Source: Chitinophagaceae bacterium
GTDB taxonomy: Bacteria; Bacteroidota; Bacteroidia; Chitinophagales; Chitinophagaceae
DNA: 6,374 nt
Reading direction: 5' to 3'
Assembly: GCA_003534175.1 (NCBI GenBank)
Contig: DPFD01000219.1
Span: 1,161-7,534, forward strand
How positions within the stretch are numbered: position 1 is the stretch's first letter; every line of letters starts with the position of its first letter. The notes beneath the pieces were generated by a model that was not told the origin of the DNA, did no database searches, and saw only the letters and a program-made list of their open reading frames with translations. This document shows, one piece after another, positions 1-5,720 of this stretch. A program made the position numbers and the translations under genes.

Positions 1-1941
1 GCACCGGAAATTTCCATTAAAGATCCTGAAACATTCACGCTGCCGAACGGTATTACCGTAATGGTGGTGGAGAATCATAAACTGCCTAAGGTTAGTGTTA
101 CGTACAGTATTGATATGGGGCCGGTGCGCGAAGGCAATAAGGCCGGCGTTATGAGCCTGATGGGACAGATGCTGAACGAAGGAACTAAAAATATGAACAA
201 AGCACGTTTTGACAAGGAAGTAGACATGATTGGTGCTGATGTTTCGTTGTACGCTGGTGGCGGATCTGCGTCTGCACTTACCCGTTACTTCAACAAAGCC
301 TTCACCCTGATGGCGGATGCTCTGAGAAACCCTGCTTTTAATCAAGAGTCGTTTGAGAAATTAAAAAAGCAAACTATTACCGGTTTGAAGACTTCTGAAA
401 AAAGTGCATCGGCCATAGCCGGTCGTGTTGGACAAGCTTTATCTTTTGGTAAAAACACTGCCATGGGAGAATTTGAAACGGAAGAAACCATCAACAACAT
501 CACCCTGCAGGATATCAAGGAATATTATTCCAAATATATCACCCCTTCCCGCGGTTACCTGATTTTTGTGGGAGACATTACCCCGGGTGCTGCTAAAACC
601 CTGGCAATGAAAGCACTTGGTGACTGGAAAGGAAATAAACTGGTTTTCCCTGAGTTTTCACAGGTTTCTAATCCTGAAAAAACAGAAATCAACTTTGTAG
701 ATTTACCAACTGCCACCCAGGGTGAAATTTCAGTTAGCAACCTCATCACCAATCCGATGAGCAATCCTGACTATCACAAATTGCTGATTGCAAATCAGAT
801 ATTAGGTGGTGGCAGCTACTCTTCAATCGGTTCCGGCAGATTCCAGAGTTTATTTAAAGCCACTGCTCAGGTACGCAGTGAAAAAGCTGACAGCGCCGTC
901 GCAGAAATTTTCCGCGAAATTGAAAATATGCGCAACGGTAATATCACTCAGGAAGAATTGGATATCGCCAAAGCCAAGTACAACGGATCTTTCGCGTTGG
1001 GTATGGAAGAGCCATCACGTGCTGCTACCTATGCCAGCAACATCATGATCAACAACCTGCCTAAAGATTTTTATAAAACCTTCCTGCAAAAAATTAACGC
1101 GGTAACCATCACCGATGTTCAGTTTGTATCCAACAAATACCTGAAAAACGGTAACAGCCGTGTTACGATTGTAGGTAACGCCAGCAAGATTTTACCTAAT
1201 CTGGAAAGACTGGGATATCCGGTGAAGATGTACGACAAATACGCTAACCCGGTTGAAATGAAGAAGGAAGGAACCGATGTGGCTGAAACCCCTAAATCAA
1301 CCGAAGCCGTTTCTGCCGCTTCTCTGGTGAACAGCTACCTCACTGCCATTGGCGGTAAAGAAGAAGTAGCCAAAATCAGTTCTATTAAAATGGACTTTAC
1401 CATGGAGGCCATGGGTGCAACCCTGGAAGGTAACCTTATTAAAAAAGCTCCATCCCTGAGCAGCATGGAAATCCGTATGGGTACCATGTCTGTTATGAAA
1501 GAAGTGTTTGATGGCACCAAGGGTTATTCCGCACAGATGGGACAAAAAACAGACATGGATGCTGAAACCATTAAGGAAAGACTTGATGACAAAGCCCCTA
1601 TTCCTCAATTACTGTACATCACCAACGATTACCAAACCAGTTATACCGGTACTGCTAAAGTTGGAAGTGAAGATGCTTATGTACTTAAGGTAACTAAACC
1701 CAGCGGAAAAGTTGTAGTTGAATATTATGGCATGAAGAGCGGTTTATTACTGAAGGAAGAATCTAACGAAAAGCAAGGTGATCAGGAGTTTGACTTAACT
1801 ACAGAATACAGCAATTACAAAAAAGTGGGTAACCTAATGTTGCCTCATACTATCACTCAAATTGCAGGCGGACAGGAAATGTCGATGCAGGTGAGTAAGT
1901 ATTACATCAATGAAGGTGTAACCGACGCAGACTTTAAATAA
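1..1941 (+). CDS. Secreted M16-family peptidase-like protein (non-catalytic subunit type), 5' partial
   Basis: The frame is open from base 1, so 646 residues are visible and the true start with its signal peptide lies upstream. Visible residues about 10-200 form an M16 N-terminal fold, starting with the motif TLPNGITVMVVENHKLP. Residues about 200-410 form the second M16 (PF05193-like) half. A polar linker (about 421-437) leads to a C-terminal module (about 438-646) resembling the LolA-like lipoprotein-carrier fold; that assignment is tentative. The zinc motif HxxEH is absent: S52, G55 and Q56 occupy the places of His, Glu and His, before NEGT (59-62). This is typical of the inactive partner of an M16B pair, whose active partner often sits next door, here possibly upstream of the window. 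The R/Y segment expected after LGGG (268-271) also seems missing (see findings). Likely periplasmic or envelope-attached. Family confident, exact role not. Confidence 0.9.
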   Translation, partial: APEISIKDPETFTLPNGITVMVVENHKLPKVSVTYSIDMGPVREGNKAGVMSLMGQMLNEGTKNMNKARFDKEVDMIGADVSLYAGGGSASALTRYFNKAFTLMADALRNPAFNQESFEKLKKQTITGLKTSEKSASAIAGRVGQALSFGKNTAMGEFETEETINNITLQDIKEYYSKYITPSRGYLIFVGDITPGAAKTLAMKALGDWKGNKLVFPEFSQVSNPEKTEINFVDLPTATQGEISVSNLITNPMSNPDYHKLLIANQILGGGSYSSIGSGRFQSLFKATAQVRSEKADSAVAEIFREIENMRNGNITQEELDIAKAKYNGSFALGMEEPSRAATYASNIMINNLPKDFYKTFLQKINAVTITDVQFVSNKYLKNGNSRVTIVGNASKILPNLERLGYPVKMYDKYANPVEMKKEGTDVAETPKSTEAVSAASLVNSYLTAIGGKEEVAKISSIKMDFTMEAMGATLEGNLIKKAPSLSSMEIRMGTMSVMKEVFDGTKGYSAQMGQKTDMDAETIKERLDDKAPIPQLLYITNDYQTSYTGTAKVGSEDAYVLKVTKPSGKVVVEYYGMKSGLLLKEESNEKQGDQEFDLTTEYSNYKKVGNLMLPHTITQIAGGQEMSMQVSKYYINEGVTDADFK

Positions 1942-1958
1942 TGCGATTCTATTGAAAT

Positions 1959-1990
1959 AAAAAAGCCGTTCTAACAAGAGCGGCTTTTTT
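1959..1990. terminator. Bidirectional intrinsic terminator
   Basis: The left arm (1959-1972, AAAAAAGCCGTTCT) pairs with the right arm (1977-1990) over 14 base pairs. There is one G.T wobble (1969/1980) and a four-base loop (AACA, 1973-1976). The stem is flanked by an A-run on the left and a T-run on the right (to 1992), so it ends in a U-tract on either strand. It lies 17 bases after the M16 stop and 15 bases beyond the stop of the convergent YkgJ-type gene, so it can serve both. Confidence 0.9.
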
Positions 1991-2005
1991 TTATAATGCT
2001 ATTTT

Positions 2006-2521
2006 CTATTTCTTAGTGAGGGGGCCTACACGCTGCATGATTTTTTCAACCATTTTAAATGTAGCCGGACAGTAATCAATGTTTTGCTTATGTACGTGTG
2101 CATATTCAACCCAGCGCTTTTTTGCCAAATGCGGGAATCCTGAACAATCTTCCGGGCGAATCTCGTAGATGCTGCATTTGTTATCACTGAGGTTTAAAAA
2201 CTGACAGGGCTGTTTCACATTCACCCAATCTTTGTTCTTATCTTTTTCAAGCCACTGTGCTTTGAAAGCTTCCGGCGTAACATTGAAATGCGCTGAAATA
2301 CGCTTCAGGTCTTTCTCTGTAAACGTGGGGGTCATTTTTTTACAGCAGTTGGCGCAGGTTAAACATTCTACTTCCTGCCATACTTCAGGCTCAACCACAG
2401 ACGTAAGTTTGTCGATTCCACGGGGAGGCGTTTTTTCTGAACGGGTTAAAAAAGAACGAAATGTTTTCCGGTTAGCCGGTAATTTGCGTTTAAATGAACG
2501 CAGGGTGAAGAGTTTCTGCAT
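2006..2521 (-). CDS. YkgJ family cysteine-cluster protein
   Basis: This 171-residue protein carries the CxxCxxCC signature of the YkgJ/UPF0153 family (PF03692): C53, C56, C59 and C60. Further cysteines are C106, C116 (in KCSIYEIRPEDC), C126 and C151. The Y-x-x-RP-x-x-C arrangement around 119-126 is a family hallmark. Eight cysteines suggest bound zinc or an iron-sulphur cluster; the biochemical role is not established for the family. The first 45 residues are basic and poorly conserved in character, with no signal peptide, so it is probably cytoplasmic. The ATG at 2521 is chosen because the next in-frame Met (residue 63) lies inside the conserved core. The gene is convergent with the M16 gene across a shared terminator and divergent from xerD, with 72 bases between the starts, so it is probably its own unit. 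Confidence 0.85.
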   Translation of the reverse strand: MQKLFTLRSFKRKLPANRKTFRSFLTRSEKTPPRGIDKLTSVVEPEVWQEVECLTCANCCKKMTPTFTEKDLKRISAHFNVTPEAFKAQWLEKDKNKDWVNVKQPCQFLNLSDNKCSIYEIRPEDCSGFPHLAKKRWVEYAHVHKQNIDYCPATFKMVEKIMQRVGPLTKK

Positions 2522-2593
2522 GATGCCAGCGTTGTTTTGGTGCGCTAAAATAATGTTTAATTATATTGTACGCGTTTAGAAGTTTTAATTCTT

Positions 2594-3499
2594 ATGTGGC
2601 AATCGTATATCAAGGGGTTTAAGTCGTGGCTAATGCTCGAAAAATCATTATCGGCCAATACCATTGCATCCTACCTGCACGACATGAAATTGCTGACTGA
2701 ATACCTTGAGATGCAGTTTCCGGGGATGACACCCGATCAAATCCGGTTACAACAGCTGGAATCATTTATTCGGTACATCCATGAACTGGGCATGACGCCA
2801 GCTTCTCAGGCCCGCATCATTTCGGGGATTAAATCTTTCTTCACCTACTGCACTCTTGAAGGTATATGTAAAGCCAACCCAACCGTACTGCTGGAAAGCC
2901 CGAAACAATCACGGCTGCTGCCGGAGATACTGAGTTTTGAAGAAATTGAAAAAATGATTGCCGCTGCGGATGCCAGTACGCCTGAAGGTATCCGAAACAA
3001 AGCCATCCTCGAAACCATGTATAGTTGCGGACTTCGTGTAAGCGAAGTAGTTGGGTTAAAGCTCAGTGCCTTATTTGTGGATGTAGGATTTATTCGGGTA
3101 ACGGGTAAAGGTGATAAAGAAAGGCTGGTGCCGATTGGAGACACGGCCATTCGTGCGATACAACAATACAGGCAATATGTACGGAATCAGTATCCGGTAG
3201 TGTTGGGCTCAGAAGACTATGTTTTTCTAAACAGACGTGGTAAGCCCCTGTCCCGGGTTATGGTGTTTCTCATTATTAAAGAGCTGGCCAAAAAGGCAGG
3301 CATCGAAAAGAACATCTCTCCCCATACGTTCCGTCATTCATTTGCTACTCATTTGGTAGAGGGTGGTGCTGATTTGCGGGCGGTTCAGGAAATGTTGGGG
3401 CATGAAAGCATCACTACTACAGAAATATACACCCACTTAGACCGGGCATACTTGCGCAGTACGTTGCAGGATTATCATCCTGCCTTCAAAAAACACTGA
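2594..3499 (+). CDS. xerD: Tyrosine recombinase XerD
   Basis: A 301-residue site-specific recombinase, close to the ~298-residue norm of XerC/XerD. With its partner it resolves chromosome dimers at dif sites, normally under FtsK control. The N-terminal SAM-like core-binding domain covers about residues 3-86 (starting YIKGFKSWLMLEKSLS). The catalytic domain covers about 108-285. All six catalytic positions are present: R148 (GLRVSE), K172 (GKGDKER), H244 and R247 (PHTFRH), H270 (LGHESI) and nucleophile Y279 (IYTHLD). Length and the GLRVSE and HTFRHSFATHLVEGGADLR blocks favour XerD over XerC or an integrase, though the C/D choice rests on family resemblance. The ATG at 2594 has a weak AGAAG (2578-2582) upstream. 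A -7-like TATATTG (2562-2568) with TTTG (2536-2539) is a possible but imperfect promoter. No mobile-element flanks are seen, so it is read as housekeeping. Confidence 0.93.
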   Translation: MWQSYIKGFKSWLMLEKSLSANTIASYLHDMKLLTEYLEMQFPGMTPDQIRLQQLESFIRYIHELGMTPASQARIISGIKSFFTYCTLEGICKANPTVLLESPKQSRLLPEILSFEEIEKMIAAADASTPEGIRNKAILETMYSCGLRVSEVVGLKLSALFVDVGFIRVTGKGDKERLVPIGDTAIRAIQQYRQYVRNQYPVVLGSEDYVFLNRRGKPLSRVMVFLIIKELAKKAGIEKNISPHTFRHSFATHLVEGGADLRAVQEMLGHESITTTEIYTHLDRAYLRSTLQDYHPAFKKH

Positions 3500-4321
3500 T
3501 TAATTTTCGCGGATGAGTTCACGACGGGGGAATAAATTTCCCGGGCCGAATTTTTTCTGAGCCACCTGATTGCGGTAATTTTTAAACATGCTGTTCCAGC
3601 GCAGGCGGAGTACACCCAGGATTCCTTCTTTCACAATCCCTTTATTCATCTTGCTTACGCCCAGTTTACGGTCTTTGAACGTAATAGGCACTTCCTGAAT
3701 AGTGAAGCCCAGTTTCCAGGCAGCAAATTTCATTTCTATCTGGAAGGCGTATCCTACAAAGTGAATTTTATCGAGGTTGATAGATTCCAGTACTTCTCTT
3801 CGGTAACAAACAAAACCCGCTGTAGGGTCGTTTACCGGCATCCAGGTGATGATGCGTGTATAGAGGGATGCTCCCTTTGAAAGCCAGACGCGATTCGATG
3901 GCCAGTTTTCAATCGCTCCGCCCTTAACATACCTCGATCCTACTGCCACATCCGCACCTGAAGTACAGGCTTCATAAAGGTTTTCAAGATCAGCAGGATT
4001 ATGGGAGAAATCGGCATCCATTTCAAAGATATACTGGTACCCTCTTTCAATTGCCCATTTAAAACCGTGGATATATGCAGTGCCCAACCCCAGTTTGCCC
4101 ATGCGCTCTTCAAGAAATAACTGACCGGGATATTTAGGGAAAAGGGTTTTAACGATGGTAGCCGTGCCATCCGGAGAACCATCATCAATAATCAGGATGT
4201 GGTAGCCTGATTCCAGTTGCATCACGGCATCGATAATAGCTTCAATATTATCCTTTTCGTTGTAGGTTGGTATAATAACTATTTTCTCCAATGCATGCCG
4301 GGTATGATGGCTAAACACCAA
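3500..4321 (-). CDS. Polyprenol monophosphomannose synthase-type GT2 glycosyltransferase
   Basis: Family 2 glycosyltransferase resembling bacterial and eukaryotic DPM1, which moves mannose from GDP-mannose to a polyprenyl phosphate at the cytoplasmic face of the membrane. In the 273-residue reading, IVIIPTYNEKDNIE (14-27) is the nucleotide-binding start, DDGSPDGT is at 46-53, and the metal-binding DAD is at 102-104. GSRYVKGG (128-135), NDPTAGF (164-170) and ITFKDRKLGVSKM (213-225) follow, all typical of this family. There is no C-terminal membrane segment, so it is the soluble single-domain form. The sugar and lipid are inferred from family only. No ATG is available: 4321 is TTG, 4318 is GTG, and another TTG at 4291 sits exactly where homologues usually begin, two residues before KIVIIPTYNE. 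An in-frame TAA at 4333-4331 rules out extension. It lies 47 bases downstream of the exonuclease gene on the same strand and abuts xerD. Confidence 0.9.
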   Translation of the reverse strand: MVFSHHTRHALEKIVIIPTYNEKDNIEAIIDAVMQLESGYHILIIDDGSPDGTATIVKTLFPKYPGQLFLEERMGKLGLGTAYIHGFKWAIERGYQYIFEMDADFSHNPADLENLYEACTSGADVAVGSRYVKGGAIENWPSNRVWLSKGASLYTRIITWMPVNDPTAGFVCYRREVLESINLDKIHFVGYAFQIEMKFAAWKLGFTIQEVPITFKDRKLGVSKMNKGIVKEGILGVLRLRWNSMFKNYRNQVAQKKFGPGNLFPRRELIREN

Positions 4322-4368
4322 ATTTACTGTTTATTCAGATGAATCAGCACTTAGCCGTTGCGTGTTTG

Positions 4369-5136
4369 TTATTTTTTAACAAGAATTCGGTTGTAGATTT
4401 CAGTGAGTTTTTGCTTGGTATGCAGCGGAAAATCACCTTTCATCATCCAATCGTAATACTGAGGCTCATTTTTTAGCACTTCTATTACTTCACGGCCTTT
4501 ATATTTCCCAAAATTGAAGATTTCCACTCCCTTTTCATTGAAACTGAAGCGACGGGCGTAATCCACTATTTTTTCCTCCCCGATTTTAGCAAGGATCGAA
4601 TCTACAGAGTTTCCGAGTTCGTTATAATGTTCTACCTGAGCCAATAGTACATCAATCGTAGCCAGTACGTCGGCTTCGGCACTATGTGCATTATCCAGGT
4701 CTTTCTGACAGTAGAATTTGTACGCCGCCTTCAGGGTGCGTGGCTCCATTGTATAAAAAATGTGCTGTGCGTCAATCATTTTGCGGTTGCTGAGGTTTAC
4801 CTCCAGTTCAGCCCGGAGAAACTCTTCCATCAGCAGTGGAATATCAAAGCGATTGCTGTTGTATCCACCCAAATCACAATTTTCTATAAACTGTTTGATT
4901 TCGTTGGCTTTCTCTCTGAAAGTAGGCGCATCTTTTACCTTATCGTCGGTTATTCCATGTATTTCAGATGAAGCCGGAGGAATCGGCATTTCAGGATTGA
5001 TCAGGAAATACTTTCTCTCGCGGGTGTGGTCAGGCTTGAGTTTTACAATAGCAATTTCAACAATACGATCGGTTGATAAATTAACCCCGGTGGTTTCAAG
5101 GTCAATAAATGCAATCGGACGTGTTAACTGTAGCAT
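4369..5136 (-). CDS. DEDDh 3'-5' exonuclease (DnaQ-like) with ExoX-type C-terminal domain
   Basis: A 255-residue protein of the DnaQ/PolC exonuclease superfamily, which removes nucleotides from DNA 3' ends using two metal ions. Exo I is FIDLETTG (10-17, D12 and E14). EIHGIT (58-63) is the usual substrate-side motif. Exo II is NSNRFDIPLL (93-102, D98). Exo III is HSAEADVLAT (151-160, H151 and D156), giving the DEDDh set complete. Residues about 206-250 (FNFGKYKGREV, then YYDWMMKGDFP) resemble the small C-terminal module of exodeoxyribonuclease X-like proteins. It is a free-standing enzyme, without polymerase or GIY-YIG parts, so repair or recombination is more likely than being the replicative epsilon subunit; this is inference. 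The ATG at 5136 is 9 residues before the first motif. It may be cotranscribed with the GT2 gene 47 bases downstream. Confidence 0.9.
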   Translation of the reverse strand: MLQLTRPIAFIDLETTGVNLSTDRIVEIAIVKLKPDHTRERKYFLINPEMPIPPASSEIHGITDDKVKDAPTFREKANEIKQFIENCDLGGYNSNRFDIPLLMEEFLRAELEVNLSNRKMIDAQHIFYTMEPRTLKAAYKFYCQKDLDNAHSAEADVLATIDVLLAQVEHYNELGNSVDSILAKIGEEKIVDYARRFSFNEKGVEIFNFGKYKGREVIEVLKNEPQYYDWMMKGDFPLHTKQKLTEIYNRILVKK

Positions 5137-5216
5137 AGAATATCAGAATTTTATAATGAAGGTTTAGAGGGTTAAAAATATGGATTATTATTTAACATTA
5201 GTAATTTTAAAAGTCA

Positions 5217-5248
5217 TTCGTACGTTATAATATCATATTTTATCTTTG
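5217..5248 (+). promoter_or_regulatory. Bacteroidota-type promoter for the lipoprotein-ytxJ unit
   Basis: TATCTTTG (5241-5248) matches the Bacteroidota sigma-ABfr -7 consensus TAnnTTTG at every fixed position. Twenty bases upstream TTCG (5217-5220) is a one-mismatch fit to the -33 TTTG element, with normal spacing. Transcription would start near 5254-5256, leaving a leader of only about 15 bases before the ATG at 5269. No operator repeat is evident nearby. Confidence 0.65.
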
Positions 5249-5268
5249 TATACAATAACCAACTTATC

Positions 5269-5376
5269 ATGAAAAGATTCTTTGTTGCATTCGTACTCGG
5301 ACTTTTAGTTGTGGCCACGGTAACCAGTTGCCAGTCAACCAGAAGATCCAGCACAGGTTGCCCTACAGTTCGATAA
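5269..5376 (+). CDS. Small lipoprotein (35 residues)
   Basis: This short gene starts at ATG 5269 about 20 bases after a strong -7 element. It encodes a lipoprotein precursor: basic MKR, a hydrophobic run (about 4-17), then the lipobox VTSC (18-21) with C21 as the lipidated residue. The predicted mature peptide has only 15 residues, is basic (three Arg), and contains a second cysteine in a terminal GCP-TVR segment (C31). The A-rich leader (CAATAACCAA) without Shine-Dalgarno is normal for the phylum. It ends 8 bases before ytxJ and is probably cotranscribed with it. Short lipoproteins of this kind are common in Bacteroidota, and no function is recognised. Signal peptide, lipobox and promoter together make it a real gene rather than chance. 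Confidence 0.75.
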   Translation: MKRFFVAFVLGLLVVATVTSCQSTRRSSTGCPTVR

Positions 5377-5384
5377 TTTTTTTT

Positions 5385-5717
5385 ATGAACTGGATTCCAC
5401 TGAACCATCACTCGCAATTGGAAACGATTGCTGAGAAATCGTACCACCAACCTCAGATTATTTTCAAACACAGCACCAGATGTTCTATCAGTTCGATGGC
5501 ACTGAACCGTATTGAAAAATCATCTGCTCCGGAAGGTGTAGATTTTTACTATTTAGATTTGCTGGCACATCGTTCCATATCAAACGCAATAGCAGAAAAG
5601 TGGAATGTACCTCATGAATCGCCGCAGGTTCTTCTCATCAGGAATGGGAGTTGCGTATTCGATACCAGTCACAGCGGCATATCCATGCAGGTTATCAATA
5701 GTGAGTTAGCCCGTTGA
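5385..5717 (+). CDS. ytxJ: Bacillithiol system redox-active protein YtxJ
   Basis: A 110-residue thioredoxin-fold protein of the YtxJ family (DUF2847), proposed to be a monothiol bacilliredoxin that removes bacillithiol from oxidised protein thiols. MNWIPL begins the family-typical N-terminus. IIFKHSTRCSISSMAL (25-40) is the active-site region with C33 as the likely redox cysteine; there is no second Cys in a CxxC spacing. The ESPQVLL segment (78-84) supplies the cis-proline P80, and C90 follows near the last strand. The start at 5385 is preferred over an upstream in-frame ATG at 5328, because the extra 19 residues overlap the lipoprotein gene and fall outside the family fold. It lies 8 bases after the lipoprotein stop and 3 bases before the end of the convergent rseP gene. 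Probably cytoplasmic. Confidence 0.9.
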   Translation: MNWIPLNHHSQLETIAEKSYHQPQIIFKHSTRCSISSMALNRIEKSSAPEGVDFYYLDLLAHRSISNAIAEKWNVPHESPQVLLIRNGSCVFDTSHSGISMQVINSELAR

Positions 5718-5720
5718 TTT

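Noticed and set aside
1297..1608. 103-residue open frame on the minus strand inside the M16 gene
   Set aside because: It lies wholly within a clear coding region on the other strand, with His/Phe-rich composition and no recognisable motif or start signal.
2232..2579. 115-residue plus-strand frame opposite the YkgJ-type gene
   Set aside because: It is the antisense shadow of a conserved cysteine-cluster gene, and its protein has no family features.
2522..2593. Promoters in the divergent gap between the YkgJ-type gene and xerD
   Set aside because: Only imperfect boxes are seen: TATATTG at 2562-2568 with long spacing to TTTG, and TATTTTAG on the minus strand without a -33 partner. This is too weak to list as a feature.
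2594..3499. Tyrosine recombinase as the integrase of a mobile island
   Set aside because: Length and motifs fit housekeeping XerD. The neighbours are core genes, and no tRNA, direct repeats or cargo genes are visible.
4684..5167. Two plus-strand frames opposite the exonuclease gene
   Set aside because: Both mirror the exonuclease coding sequence, whose motifs are complete on the minus strand.
5328..5384. Upstream extension of ytxJ starting at ATG 5328
   Set aside because: The extra 19 residues overlap the lipoprotein gene in another frame and read through the T8 tract. YtxJ proteins start at the MNWIPL position, so 5385 is preferred.
5214..5471. 85-residue minus-strand frame across the lipoprotein and ytxJ start
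   Set aside because: It runs against the promoter, signal peptide and ytxJ start, which explain the region better.
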